From the NCBI GenBank assembly GCA_030549175.1, contig JAUKUA010000001.1, positions 6,572,001-6,636,000 on the forward strand: a stretch of 64,000 bases of DNA, given 5' to 3'. The stretch is from Lasiosphaeris hirsuta (lineage: Eukaryota > Ascomycota > Sordariomycetes > Sordariales > Lasiosphaeriaceae). How positions within the stretch are numbered: position 1 is the first letter of the stretch; each line of letters starts with the position of its first letter. Below the pieces are notes generated by a model, which did no database searches, was not told the origin of the DNA, and saw nothing but the letters and a program-made list of their open reading frames with translations. Position numbers and translations under genes: made by a program. Of this stretch, positions 33,742 to 46,200 are shown piece after piece.

Positions 33742-35460
33742 CTAAGTTTTCAGCTCGGTCGCAATCTCCTCTCTGACTTTGCGGCACCACTGGAAAATAG
33801 CTTCCTCAAAGTCAACCCAGGCTTCGGGGTTATTGTTATATTGGAGACCCAATGCATCGGCCTTCAGTAGCGCCTCCCAGCGGAGCTCGGCGGCCTTGAT
33901 CCAGTACCGTAGGTTGTCAGCAGCACGATATGGCTTTTGTGTGTCGGTGTGGAAGGTTGGAATGGTGCCAAACCGCCGTCGGGATCTGCGAACGGCGCAG
34001 TTGTGCAGCTGCACGAGTCGTATTCCATTTTGCAATGCTGCAAGGAACGGCGTGGGCAGTGTCTGCTCCGCCAACGGAGTTTTCCGGTTGATCGGAGTCC
34101 ACGTTGGCAGGGGTGTCATGCCTTCAACGGGATCAGAAGTACCCTCGAGCATGGATCGCATGAAGGCTTCCTCGCGAGCGTATTCGCGGCCCTCCCAACT
34201 TTCATGGCTCAACCATGTCCAGCCGGCCCGTTCAGCGACCTCGGTGGCCTCCATGGCATCTTCAGTTGCTAGCATGTGGCGCAATCTGGCAATCCACGCA
34301 TCCATAGTGCTGAATTCGTCGTCGCGCATGCCGCCAACAAATCCTCGCGTGGCCATGCGCTTGAGAACGTCCATGACAGAGAGCAGCTCTCCGCGGAGCT
34401 CCTTCTCCGACTTGATGGCATCTAAACGGTCCGGTCGGTCATGGGTCGTGTAGTAAATCTTGGCCGCTCGGATAGCCAGAGTCATGACATCGAGGATATG
34501 CATACCCTGAATCTCATACCATCCAGGAGCTGCTAACTTTTGGGAACCGGAACGCTGCCTTGGTGGCTCGGGAGGAGCGGTATCTGGATCAGGGGACCTA
34601 TTCCCCTTGGCCTCACTCAGTGCCTTTGTCGCCGAATCCAGAGAGTTAGTGAGATCTGCCCTCATTTCGGCCATGGATGGGGGTTTTGGTAATGGTTTCT
34701 CTCGATAGTTGTAAGTGCTGACTGTGGGCGGTAGCATATTGGGATCTGGCTCGTCAAAGCCGTCCGAGTAGTACTCTTCGTCATGCCCCGGGTGGTTCGC
34801 TTCGATTGGTGATTCAACGAGCGACCCGGTTCCTAGACTGCCGCCGAAGCCGCCATGTGCGGCCAGATCTGGGCTACTCCCCATGGACGCATAGCTCGAG
34901 TCGTGATCGCTGCTCAGCGCCCTCGGTGACAAAAAGGAGGTCGTATCCAACGCAGAGAGATCGAGGGTGTGTGCTTTCTGTTGCCGCTTCCGGGCTAACT
35001 GGCCGCCCTTGCCATCTAGCAGGCCTGTTCGTGCAAAGTAGTACTGAAGATGTGCGATACTGCCGAGACTCAGGACGCTCTCGCGGGAGCGGGCGCTCGC
35101 CGCAAAATCCGTGCCTTGGGGCCGCATGTAGCCTCTCCGTCTGCTTGCGCTAACAGACCTCCCCGTATTCAAACTTCCCGTAGACTGTCGAGTTCGGAGG
35201 GTATGGCTGACGGTGCTGATGTCAGAGAGACGGGAAGACTGATAGCTTCCTGAGGACTGGCGGGAGAAGGCTGATATATCACTGCCGAGAGACTCGCGAG
35301 GATGTGAGGCATCGGTAGTTGCAGAGCCCTGTGAGATGGACGAAGCAGTGGAGACACAGCGTGCAAGTTCTCGACGGTGTCCTCGGGCTGGCCTCGGCGT
35401 CGCGTCGGGTGGGGGCGAGTCGCACCTTACGGTAGGCGGGCCGTCAGGGGTAGCAGCCAT
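33742..35460 (-). CDS. Unrecognised Ser/Arg-rich fungal protein, 572 aa
   Basis: A single exon. I take the ATG at 35460; the frame stays open upstream to about 35760, but no resemblance or better context favours the upstream codons. Residues 1-300 are Ser/Thr/Arg/Pro-rich with blocks such as SISQGSATTDAS and RESVLSLGS, likely disordered and phosphorylated. From about residue 310 comes a helical, conserved-looking region: WYEIQGMHILDVMTLAIRAA, then DRPDRLDAIKSEKELRGELL and WIARLRHMLATEDAMEATEV, and DNLRYWIKAAELRWEALLKA near the end. No signal peptide, membrane helix or catalytic motif is visible. It looks like a real conserved gene of unknown function. Its codon and GC use match its neighbours. 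Confidence 0.8.
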   Translation of the reverse strand: MAATPDGPPTVRCDSPPPDATPRPARGHRRELARCVSTASSISQGSATTDASHPRESLGSDISAFSRQSSGSYQSSRLSDISTVSHTLRTRQSTGSLNTGRSVSASRRRGYMRPQGTDFAASARSRESVLSLGSIAHLQYYFARTGLLDGKGGQLARKRQQKAHTLDLSALDTTSFLSPRALSSDHDSSYASMGSSPDLAAHGGFGGSLGTGSLVESPIEANHPGHDEEYYSDGFDEPDPNMLPPTVSTYNYREKPLPKPPSMAEMRADLTNSLDSATKALSEAKGNRSPDPDTAPPEPPRQRSGSQKLAAPGWYEIQGMHILDVMTLAIRAAKIYYTTHDRPDRLDAIKSEKELRGELLSVMDVLKRMATRGFVGGMRDDEFSTMDAWIARLRHMLATEDAMEATEVAERAGWTWLSHESWEGREYAREEAFMRSMLEGTSDPVEGMTPLPTWTPINRKTPLAEQTLPTPFLAALQNGIRLVQLHNCAVRRSRRRFGTIPTFHTDTQKPYRAADNLRYWIKAAELRWEALLKADALGLQYNNNPEAWVDFEEAIFQWCRKVREEIATELKT

Positions 35461-38339
35461 AGTGGGCTCCAGTGATGCCGTATGCCGTGATGCCGTGATG
35501 GCACGGGGCGCAGTGCTCTGTGACAGTTTTATGTCTTCCCGGCCGATCAACCCGATGGGTAGTTTGTGTTTAGCTGGTACCGGACGCTGTGCGATGTGGT
35601 GCGATGGTGCGTAACCTGGCAGAGATAACGGGGTCCAAGCTCGGGCTGTGGCGAGTTCGAGGAAGAAGACAGCGGACGGCGAGTAAACAAAGTCTGGTTC
35701 CGGGAGCTGGATCTGGCGGATCGATCTGCTGTTGCACGGATTGGAAAAAGAAGACCGCACAGCAGCTTCTGGAAAGACGAGGCGATTGTTGTGGACAAGG
35801 GGCGTTCCTGCAGGTAGAAATGAACGAGGGATGGGATCCTAACGTCAGGCGGAAGAATTGTTATGACACGGATTTGGAGTGTCGGCTGGCTTCCGGGGTG
35901 ATGCCACTGCCAACTTGGGCCACACTGAACGACCGGGGATTGGACTCAGGGGTGTAGGTCAGGGGTGCCTTTAACGGTTCAGTGCCAGGGCCGCGACACG
36001 ACGGCCTTTCCCCTCGCGTTCAGCCACTTCGGAACCCTAAACTTGCTAGGCTTCAACACCAGATACCACCAGTTGTTGCCTTGGGGCGATAGCGTGAAAC
36101 CCACACTTTGGGCGGCGTCGACAGTGCTTTATTTGGTTATCAGGGCTTCACTGAGGTACTGTTGTCAAAGCCAGCAGGACAGCAAACATGTATGGAAGTT
36201 GACGGATGTGTCAAAAGCCCAAGAGGTGCATTTGCGGGCGCATTCTTGCGAGCGAACGTGATGGGTGGTCGCTGGAGTAACGGTGAAAACAGATCCTTGG
36301 AGGTGATGTTGAAGAATCGAGTAAAGAATTGGGGTGCTAATTTCTCAAAATGTTTCGAACCCCTCTGTTGGGATCGAAAAATGGTAGGTGCAATCCAGCA
36401 TCGGTTGACATCATTCTGACCAGGCAATCAAACCATCAAACCCTAAAAACTGGCCGCTGCCCGACCGAACCTTGCGTGTCTTTGCGCACCTTTTCTGCAA
36501 CGAAGCAGTCGAGCATTCGAGCACTCGACATGGGAGATGGAGGGGCACAGGAACGAGAAAACGCGGGCGGAAACACGGGAGGGCGTTTGATGTGCCTTGA
36601 AGCGAGGCAATATCAACACCCAATATCGCGGTACTTCGTGCATGGCTTGCCGTGTCCTTGCCTGCGCGACCAAAGCTGGGGACACTGGGGTACTGCAGTC
36701 GGGAACGTGCAGCAGCCCTGGAGGACGGGATGCATGTCTCTCGCCACACTTTGATCCGCAACTGCCAGATACCTCCCCGCCGCCAGCAGGATACAGCTGA
36801 CAGCTCGTTCAGAGAAAAAGATCGAGGCAGCCGGAAAGCAGCGGCGGTTGCGTTGCCGCCAAAAGGTCTCGGGACCTTGGTAAAGTTATCAAGCTGATCG
36901 TCATCTCCCCGGGGGTAGAATTTGCTGGTCACCCGAGCTCTATGCAATCCCCCCTAGCTCCGCCAAACACCTCCCGGAGGACTCCCAGAGGGCACTCGGC
37001 AACGGCCAGCGAGTGGACGTAGGATCGAAGGACAATCCGAAGCAGCAAAGCCGCCAAAAAGACCCAGAAGCCAGGCGCCCCGAATGTTTGGTCCAGAGCG
37101 ACGTGGTGGCTGGCTCGGCGCTCCTGGCTATGCTGGAAAGAGGGCCAATTTGCAGCAATCCCTGGGATCTTGTACAGGCCCTTATGCTCGCCCTGGCCAG
37201 TCAACTACCGTTGCGGAATCGTTACTGCGACGCTGCAACTTCGCTTTCTCTTGCAGGCGGGGGAAGAGAAAGAAGACGCTGAGGAAAGTGGGAGACGCAG
37301 GCGCCGTTGGGAGGAGATCGGGTGCCGGCGCAAACTGAGCTAGGCTTCCGTCAGTGCACTAGCCATCTCCATAGCACGGTGAAGGAAAGAACAACGATAC
37401 ACAGCAGATACACAGCAGCACGTCGTTCCGTGCTCTGCGGACGGCCGGGAAGACCTGGCAGGCCACAGCTACCAATTAAGGTTCTCCGGGAGCTCCCAGT
37501 GAATTGTTTCAGTGTCCCTTTTACCCCCCCTCCCCCTTCCCACTGTGTGCCTGTGCCTGTGCCTGTGCCTGTGCTGTGCCGTGTACCTAGACAGTACTAG
37601 AGACCGAAGACTAGGGTAGGGATAAGCTGTTAGCTTTCTGTCTCTTGGTTTTTCTTTTGCCAGCCCAAGCCGTGGTTGCTTTGCCACAGTGCTTCCAATT
37701 TGGTTCAAGACTTGCGCAACGGGCGATTTCCATCCTGTCCCCGTGGACGCGAGCTGCTCTTTCTCCCTGAATATCACGAACATCCCTCCAGACCTCGCCG
37801 ACATCAGCCCAGTACGCCTTGCGCCAGTTCGATTGAACTTATCCAGTCCCCCTCCGGCTGCGGGTCCTTCAGGGGAGCAGAGGCTCGAAACACGGCATCG
37901 TCATTTGCTCGCTTCGTTGCTGGACGCTCACTCGCGCGTCGGCCTACTGCAACTGTCTGCACCTGTCTGCAAGCGCATGCTCTCCCTTCCAATCGCAACT
38001 GCAACCCGCCCCAGGAGCCTTGCAACGGCCCCCGTCCCAGCATGTCATCGGAGGAGCCAGAGCAGTAGACGAGCTCCAACAAGCTGCGCGTTCGAGGAGG
38101 CAATCCTGACGGCCGAGCCTGCCCGCAGCCGATTCGCGCATCGCTGCCCGCTGCCCGCTGCCCGCCGTTGCTGATTCAGGCAGGCGAGTAGGAGACCAGC
38201 GACCAGCAGGGAAGGAGGGAAAAATCGGGGTCAGACGGGGTCAAACGGCAGACGCGAGATCGAAATCCCAGCCGTCCCAGGTCCCATACATAATAACAAA
38301 ATAAGTCACAGCAGGTCAAGGGGCTCATCGCAGCAATAA
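35461..38339. other. Divergent region upstream of KAR9
   Basis: 2.9 kb with no recognisable coding sequence; frames such as 36411-36947 (-) are featureless. It contains a TGTGCC-type hexamer run (about 37543-37570) and a CCCGCTG heptamer repeat (about 38143-38165) in what is probably the long KAR9 leader. Confidence 0.5.
37543..37570. repeat. TGTGCC hexamer tandem repeat
   Basis: About four tandem TGTGCC units lie within the presumed KAR9 promoter or leader. Confidence 0.75.
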
Positions 38340-41300
38340 ATGACCAGTCTATCCGCTGCTGCTCCAGGCAGTAGCAACTGCAACACCACGGCTCCTGCAT
38401 CTGGCATTGTGGAGACGGGCGTGCGAAGTGCTGGACGCAATGACGCTGTGGTCCTGACCTTTTCCGACATCCCAAGCGGCCTTTTCCAGCTGCATTCGTT
38501 CGACGCCAGCAGCCACAACGTCGACGACCCCAACTTCTCATCACCACATCCACAACTCCAGCCGCCACAACAACAGCAACATTCAGACCAGCTCTCAGCA
38601 AACGACGCGCCCGCCCGCGCCACCACACCAAACTCAACGCCCGTCCACCACCCACGGAAACCGTCACCCGGCCTTGCAGCGCGATTAAAGGCTCTTGGAT
38701 TTGGCAGCGCCCGCAAATCCACATCCCCGCCGCCCTCCCATCACGAGCCCGTCGGTCGGCTACCCGAAGAGCAGCTAAGAAAACTCGACCAGGGCCACCA
38801 AGCAACCTCGGCACCTCCTGCCGTCGAGCGGCGGGGTCGCCCGTGGAAGGGCATAGCCCGCATCCCTTCGCGGTCGAGCTTGAAGTCCAACAAGTCACCC
38901 AGCAAAAGCGAGTCGGACGACATCATCCATGACGCTGTAGTAAGTGAGGTGAAACCCGAGTTACTGCCGGAAATCGCCGCCCCCCAGCCGCTAGAAATGG
39001 ACACGCACAAGTATCGGCTGCCCGATCACACAAATGGGAATGGTGTCAAGGCCCAGCTTGAAACCCGCCAGGAACACATCGCGAGGGACTCTCGGCCCCT
39101 GCGAACACCAGAAAACCCGCCGCCGCCCCTCCCCAAGGACACGCCCCCCTTGCCGCAGGGCACCGCGAATTCCATCTCCAACGATATCTTCAACCCCGAT
39201 GCCGTTTCGTACTTCAACCCACTCGGGCTCCAACGGCCCGGGTCCATCTACACGCTATCGCGCGCCTCATTTGCAAACCAGCTAGCCCAGTTGACGTCAA
39301 TACAGCTTCCAGATGCCGAGTCCCTTTCCAGCAAGGTTTCTGCCATTCCGACCGCCCAGTCCGCCACGAGGGCATTGATCAGCGCCGCAGATCAGATCCG
39401 CGGCTGGATATACAAGGCATCCGAAGTGATAGGGGGGCTCGAGAGCGACGACGACGTGGAGTGGGCCGCCGCGGGTGGCCGTGAGGGCGTCGAAGAAGTC
39501 GAGAATGCGATTATACGATTCGAGGAGCTCATCAACGTTTATGTTGGCGCCATTGAGGAGCTACAGGGGCGCGAAGACATTATCCACGTCCCATCCGATG
39601 ACCTCCGTAGAGCGGTGGCACAGATGGAGGCCATCATGAGCGAGTGGGCCAAGATGCGTAACACCCTACACAGCGTCAAGGCGCAGGTCGAGATCGCCAT
39701 GGAATGGGAGGAGCTGTGGAATATGGTTCTAGGCGATATTCAAAACGAGATGGACGAGCTCAGTCGGCTAATCTTTGAAATGGAAGAACGGCGACATAAG
39801 TCAATTTTGGGCGTAGCTACTGGCGATGGAGTCGACCTAGGAGACCTAGAGACGATCGTCGAGGAGACGCCCCCGACCGCATCACGACTACAAGCCGCCA
39901 ACAATCGATTCAGCCTTCCCCCATTTCCAGCCAGCCCAAGCTCGCCCTCTCCGGGCGCATCGAGCATGGCACAGGACGACTCCAGTCTCCTAGCATTGTT
40001 TGCGAGGATGCAACCCCTCAGAGCATCGCTTGACTTTTTGCCCATGAGGCTATCTGTCTTCGAGGCGAGAGCGGATGCTATATTCCCTACAGCGTGCGAA
40101 GAGCTCGAAATGAGGAGAGTTGGCCTCGACGCAAGCTACAAGAAGCTCGAGAAGGATGCCGAATCACTCCGCAAGGAACTCGGTGAAGACCGTTGGGTCT
40201 TGGTGTTCCGTGGCGCTGGGCGCCAGGCCCAGAAGATGTACGAGTCGGTAGAGAGGAGCGTCGCAAGGCTCCATGAAGGGGTGGACTCGGGGATGCACCT
40301 GACCAATCAGCCCATGATGAGCAAGAAGATCGAGAACTACGAGGCCAAGAAGACGCATTACGGCCCAGCTATCGAACGAGTATTGTCCATCATTGACAAG
40401 GGGGTCAAGGACCGCTTGACTGTCAACGGGGAAATACTGCGTTTGCACGCCGAGATGCAAACAAAGTGGGCGGAGCTAAAGGAACGCATGGCGGAGCTTG
40501 ACAGTGCTGTTGAGGAGATTCAAGCCGACAAGAAGAGCCAGCAGCTGCGAGACTCCGTCTCAAGCATGCTCTCTAACGACAGGTCTACAATCGGGAGCGG
40601 GAACGAGACGCCGCAAAGCTCGCCGCCTTCGTCCGTCATTATGTCGAGCCTGGGTTTCAGCAACAGCGGAAGCGCCAAGACGGCAAAGCAGCGGTCATCG
40701 AGTCTTGGCAGTAGTCTGCCCCAGCCTTCAAATCGGAGACAGTCAGCACTCCCGGCGCCGTCAAACCCAGTATCCCGCAAACCCCTTACGCCACGGATAT
40801 CGGCGCTCTCGACACCGTCGAGGGAAGGCTCCACTACCCCAACTGGCAACCGTTTGCCACGACCCGTGTCGACCCTTGGTAGCAGACCGAGATGGAATGG
40901 CTCGACAAACACATCGGATGTCGACACAGGCCATAATTTCAAGCCGCTCACCCTTACCACCCCAAGCCCGTACGCCAAAAAGACGCCGACCCCTGTTCGC
41001 TCCGCATCAGCGTTGACCCCGTCCTCTGGGTCGAAACTCCCGACACTACGGAGTCCTCTCGCCCGGGCAGCAACAGCGTCGCCTGTTCCCGAAGAGAGTA
41101 ATACCCCCTCAAGACTCGCCTCCAACCCAGCCCACTTGTCATTCCGGGAGCGGCTCACGTCCCCAGGACCCAACTTGCAACAAGCTCTCCCTAGACCCCG
41201 CCTTCTGAGTCAGGCTTCCATGACGGGCCTCAGCAACAGACGAGCCTCATTACAATCGCCGAAACCCCTGGAGTCATCGCCGGACGCCGCACCACGCCCT

Positions 41301-41480
41301 GCCAGCTCGCTATCCACGAGTAGGCGGACAAGTCTACTGCCGCAGCCAAAGACAAGGTCGAGTGTTACAGGGAGAGAAAGCCCCCAGGCTGTCGCGGGTG
41401 CGCGGTTCGCAATGCGGAAGAACAGCTCGTCGTCTTCGGACACCAAAACTAAGGACGGCAAGCCTAGATGGCGAGGTTGA
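38340..41480 (+). CDS. KAR9-family cortical/spindle-positioning protein, 1046 aa
   Basis: The KAR9 family links astral microtubule plus ends, through EB1/Bim1, to actin-based transport for spindle positioning and karyogamy. The single exon begins with ATG at 38340. Residues 1-300 are Pro/Ser-rich. The helical core (about 310-750) includes SATRALISAADQIRGWIYKA, FEELINVYVGAIEEL, EWEELWNMVLGDIQNEMDEL and WAELKERMAELDSAVEEIQ, as in Kar9 domains, with strong coiled-coil character. The C-terminal 300 residues are basic and Ser/Thr/Pro-rich. They hold SKLP (about 898), a possible variant of the SxIP motif that binds EB1, and repeated proline-directed phosphorylation sites. Domain identity is from memory of the family; the microtubule role is inferred from it. 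Confidence 0.82.
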   Translation: MTSLSAAAPGSSNCNTTAPASGIVETGVRSAGRNDAVVLTFSDIPSGLFQLHSFDASSHNVDDPNFSSPHPQLQPPQQQQHSDQLSANDAPARATTPNSTPVHHPRKPSPGLAARLKALGFGSARKSTSPPPSHHEPVGRLPEEQLRKLDQGHQATSAPPAVERRGRPWKGIARIPSRSSLKSNKSPSKSESDDIIHDAVVSEVKPELLPEIAAPQPLEMDTHKYRLPDHTNGNGVKAQLETRQEHIARDSRPLRTPENPPPPLPKDTPPLPQGTANSISNDIFNPDAVSYFNPLGLQRPGSIYTLSRASFANQLAQLTSIQLPDAESLSSKVSAIPTAQSATRALISAADQIRGWIYKASEVIGGLESDDDVEWAAAGGREGVEEVENAIIRFEELINVYVGAIEELQGREDIIHVPSDDLRRAVAQMEAIMSEWAKMRNTLHSVKAQVEIAMEWEELWNMVLGDIQNEMDELSRLIFEMEERRHKSILGVATGDGVDLGDLETIVEETPPTASRLQAANNRFSLPPFPASPSSPSPGASSMAQDDSSLLALFARMQPLRASLDFLPMRLSVFEARADAIFPTACEELEMRRVGLDASYKKLEKDAESLRKELGEDRWVLVFRGAGRQAQKMYESVERSVARLHEGVDSGMHLTNQPMMSKKIENYEAKKTHYGPAIERVLSIIDKGVKDRLTVNGEILRLHAEMQTKWAELKERMAELDSAVEEIQADKKSQQLRDSVSSMLSNDRSTIGSGNETPQSSPPSSVIMSSLGFSNSGSAKTAKQRSSSLGSSLPQPSNRRQSALPAPSNPVSRKPLTPRISALSTPSREGSTTPTGNRLPRPVSTLGSRPRWNGSTNTSDVDTGHNFKPLTLTTPSPYAKKTPTPVRSASALTPSSGSKLPTLRSPLARAATASPVPEESNTPSRLASNPAHLSFRERLTSPGPNLQQALPRPRLLSQASMTGLSNRRASLQSPKPLESSPDAAPRPASSLSTSRRTSLLPQPKTRSSVTGRESPQAVAGARFAMRKNSSSSSDTKTKDGKPRWRG

Positions 41481-43206
41481 GATTGATAATTTTGGTGTTT
41501 ACGTTAATTTTCCACGTTTACATACCCTTGGTAGGGTCATGCCCTCGCTTAAGATTCCCTTGGTCGGTTGATGCTGGCCGGCTCATATTCTATCGGTGCT
41601 TTTAAGGGGTTTAGTTTTCCTGGACCGTGGCGAAGGCGTTTGTTGATTTTGCTTTGTGGGGCCCGGCGTTCTAGGACATACAAATCACGGATGGTGGCGC
41701 GGGCTGGTAGGGGGTTATTCAAGTCAGGGAATATGCTTCTTTTTTATCTTCCCCCCCCCCCCCCCGGCACATAGTCGGTTTTATTCCCAGTGTCTTGTTG
41801 CCTTTCTTGAGAAGGACATATTACTCCTATGCTTGAGACGAAGGGATGGAGGAATGGTTTGACGTAGGGGACGTGTTTACGTAGGAGCAGATCAGGCAGG
41901 ACGGCTGGTGGTTAAGAGATGAAGATTTCTTCCAGCTTGAAGTGCCGCGCTGCTTCTATCTCCAGGTGAGAGGGGTGCGTTCAAGTTGCGGATTGGTATT
42001 CTCTGCTCTTCTGATATGGATCGGCTGCCTGTGGCGATGAGAGGGCCGATGGGAGACGGATAAGATGAAAGTGGAGGAAAAGCCTTTATACCCCTAGCTT
42101 GCAAAAGAAAAGGTTCTATTTGTTGTTTTCTTGCTGTAGGATTATTCAAGTAGGATAGGACGGACGTCGATGGAGGATGGAGGAATTGACATGGATCAAA
42201 ATATACTTGATGTCAGTGTGATGATGCAAGTGACTGATGGATGATAAAGGAAACCAGAGCATAGCGTTGGCCTCGTCTGGGGGGAATGAGATGGCATGTG
42301 GAGAGACAGGTTACTTGGGTAGGCATCATCGATGTGTACCATATATGAATACGACCTCAACACGACGCCTCATGGCACGAATTGCTGAGGCGATTGGAAA
42401 TATATTACACAAAAAGCAGTCCCTAACCGAGGTAATAAACAAACATATTCGTAGCTGCAGGATGCAGCACAGCCCATCTGCACTCCTGAAACAATCCCAA
42501 ACCTGCACTGCAATTTTTGTCGCGCCAGAGGCCATCGTGGCGACCCAGAGCTCAAAATACCGAGACACGTGTGGATAATCCCGTTACTGTGTAGAGTAGC
42601 GCCGCTGTAAAAGTAAACCGATGACAATGCCTTCAAATCCGGAGCAAACGAGGCGATACGTCAACTCGAGTTCCGGATCGCCAACTTGTCGAAAAACTGA
42701 ATGGGAATGAATGATAGCAGAAAAAAATACAGAAAAGTCTGGAAATTGGCGACGAGCTAACTCGCCTGTGTTGGAAGGTCCAGATCTGCTAGATGAATGT
42801 GACCAAGACGCTTTTATTGCTTCAAATAGCTACCAGATTATCTGGTTTGCGTTGGATGCTTGGCAGCCTCTGGTGCCCTCAAGTTTGCATAATTCATAGA
42901 TTTTTGTCCACAGCGAGATAGCTTCTCGTGATACATCCCATCCATCACCGGGATTTCGACCCCTCTGGGCGCGTCTAAGGCTTGGACTGTTACCTCGTAT
43001 ACCTAAGCAACACCATCTGCAAAACACAAAGTCAAAGGTTCTGATGCGATGCCCAGGATCTTGTCTACCAATGGCGAAACTACATTTTCTACAATTTCAA
43101 GACATCAACATAACCTCAAGAACCAACAAGACACATCATACCCGTCATCAATCCGTCCTCACATACTACCAGCCCTGCCTTATCATCTACTCTCTCAAGC
43201 CAAGCA
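41481..43206. other. Convergent intergenic region with C15 run
   Basis: Between the ends of the KAR9 gene and the ankyrin gene. A C15 homopolymer lies at 41751-41765. No gene recognised. Confidence 0.6.
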
Positions 43207-46200
43207 CTAATCATTCGTTTCTTCCTCCTTATCCTCTTCTAGATCCTGCCAGGCATAGTTGTCCTGGGAAAGCTTCTGGAAAATGACATCAGTCCCGCGC
43301 TTCGAAGCCTTCTTCGTCTGCGGCTTTGTTTCATCCTCCTCACCCACCTCACTCCCCTTATCAGAACCATGGACGCGGAACTTATACCGCTGGCTCATGT
43401 GCTTCTCGCCTAGCCGCTTCGCAACGTCGTTGGCCTCATAGAGGCTTACCAACCGCCTCTTACTCTTGGGTGTACCGGCAAGACGCGCCACCGTCTCCTC
43501 GCATAGGCGCCACGCCTTTGCAATGTTGCAAGTGTCTTCGTGCTCCGTGCCGAGTTTCTCATCTTTCCTGTCTTGCAGGAACTTTTCAGGTGAGCGATCT
43601 GGCCAAGTTGAGACCGAGTCGTCTTGGCGATACCCTCCAATCCGACGCAGGACCATCCTGTGCGCGACGAAGCGATCATGCGCGACCTCGGCGGGGGTTC
43701 GGCCGACCGCGTTCTCGCGAAGAAGTAGTGTAGGATCAAAGTCGACGATGGCGCGGGTGAGGGCGAGAGAGAACTCTAGGTCCTTGGAGGCTGCTGTATG
43801 CAACGGCGTATCACCGGCGCCGTCGATCATACGCAGCGCGCGCGAAGAAGCCTCGTGTGAGATGTCTACAAGGATCTTGAACACCTTCAACATGTTCCCC
43901 TTAGTGTCGTAGTTGTTCAAGACCCAAGATTGCGTCACTCCCGCAACAAAACTGTGTAGAGGTGTTCGGCCTTCGGCCTCGAGACAAGAACGCTCCCTTA
44001 ACATGCGTGTGAGCAAATCACGCTTGAGAAGCGCCAGGAAAGGCTCCAATTTCTCGGCCCTCGGGTTTCGTTCAAGTATCAAGTGTAAGAGATTCTTTCG
44101 ACTCTTGTCCTTCACGCTTTGGTCGGCGCCGGTGTCAATCAGAATTTTGGCGATATCAATGCGGCCGAGCATGCAAGCTTCCATCAGAGGCGTCACGTAG
44201 TCTCCCGACTTGACATCGAGGTACTCTGGGCGGGTCTTCACTAGATAAGAGACCACGGCATTGGACCTCTTGCTAGGGGGTGCCATGATCGCGGCATGGA
44301 TTACCAGGTCGCCTATTCATTGTTAGTAACAAAGAACAAAAGCAAAACGAGCATAGTGAATACTCACTCTGATCGCCAAGCCACTTTGAGATTGCGCCCT
44401 CGAGACCCCCTGGAACCTGGCCGAGGTGCTTCAACCGTTCGTCCGCTAGAGCTCCCTCAGACTTGCAAAAGTCAAGGTAGTGTCTCGAAGGAGTGTCGCT
44501 CAAAAACCACTCGACACTCTCAATGCTACCCGCCATGGCGGCAATGAGAAGAGGAGAGGTTTCAGTACCGCTTGGCCGTGAAACTACATCGCGACCTTGA
44601 GCTGCCCAGTCCTGTCTAAATCAGATGTTAGTCCATGACAGCAAGGCGTGTAAACTTCAATCTCTTCAATATACCTTTTCTTTCCGTACACAGTCAAGCC
44701 TTGATAGTATTTGGGCTTGTCTTTCAGCTCAACACCGGTCTCCTTGACGAGATTCTCTAAAGGCAACCCCGCGCCAGTGCGTCGTATGATCTCGGTGAGG
44801 AGTTCAGTCCGGCCAAACTCTATGGCCAGCGTGAAGCAGTAGTCAGGGAAGAAGTAGAAGCCGGAAGTTTCGTCTTCAGCGTCAAGTTTCTGGGAGCTAT
44901 AATATTCGCCTAAGTCAAGGAGAAACTTGAGGCCTTTGATGTCGTTGGTTCCGATGACATGCTCCAATGGGGAGGACACGTTTCCCGGCTTCCCATCGTC
45001 ATCAAGAGATCTGCAGCTCCCCATAGCGAACTCCAGCGGTTTAGTATGACTGTTAACTTTCATCGAGACTTTCCCGACGTCCTCAATGGTGAATTCCCCG
45101 CCAACCAGTTCACTGTAGATCCTCGGCTCGGAACTTTCACTGTCTTCCGAGCCGTCTTCATCTGAATAGTAATCTTTGTCGTCCATTCTGTAGCGGGCTT
45201 TCGGCTTGTCCGCAGGGGAATATTGTGCTTGCACGATCTCGAGGATGGCCTTGGCGACGCTATAGTGACCACGGTAGAATGCCAGAGAAAACGGGGTATT
45301 GCTGTTGCTATCAGTGATACCAATCTTCAGAGGTCCCTCCGTCTTGGCGTCATCCCAGGAGGTCAATGTGAGCTTCTTGATCTTTTCAATGTCACCGTTC
45401 CACGCAGCCTCGAACCTGGAAGTCGTCAGTACAGCACACAGGACTGTTATCCTATCAACTTACAGCTCGATATAGGCAGGCAGTCTTGCCTCGGTCACAT
45501 CCGTCGTATCGTTGACACGGAAAACAAATGTGTAGGGGTCTGCTATCTTGTTGTCGGACGAATCGTGTTGATTGTTTCTGAATGGGTCGTTGTTCCTGTA
45601 CTCGGGATAGAGGTCGTCGAACGTCTTGGCTCCCTTGGATACCATGACTTCCCTGATCTTCTTCATAGTCGCAATTGCCTTTTCGATAGCGGCCACCTTT
45701 TCAGGAATACCTGGAGCATTTCGCAAATCGGCTTGATCTTTCTCATAACTCTTCGTTTCTCTGCGGTGCGACTTCCGTATCTTCTCGATCTCGTGGAAAA
45801 CAAGCCAATGCTGATAGGTGCCAGCCTTGAAGCCCTCAAGGCAAGAATCAAGCCCGTCGCGAAGCTGAGGTCGAGTTACTCTTGAACTCTCCCCCTTGTA
45901 GCCCTGTAGCGCCTTGATATGCCCGTTGACAATGTCGAGGGGAGATTGAGCTAGGGCTCTTGAGCGCCAACTGCTCTGCATGAAGTCATGGGCACCCGCG
46001 CTGACAATATTCACATCCGCGCCAAGCTCCAACAACAAAAGAGCGGATTCAGGTCTGGGAGATTTTAGGGCAACAATCAGGGGTTGCTCCATTGATTGGT
46101 TGAATCGCCTTCGGTTTTCCTCGAATGTGCGGAGCTGGTCCGAGATGTTGGATTGCTTTGCTGCCTTGAGCCTGTTGACTTGTTAATTGCTTTCTTCTCT

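Noticed and set aside
36411..36947. 178-codon minus-strand frame upstream of KAR9
   Set aside because: No domain, no splice logic; probably promoter DNA.
42925..42975. Possible tRNA on the minus strand around CGAAATCCCGG
   Set aside because: The T-arm does not have a 7-nt loop with a 5-bp stem, and no acceptor stem is found.
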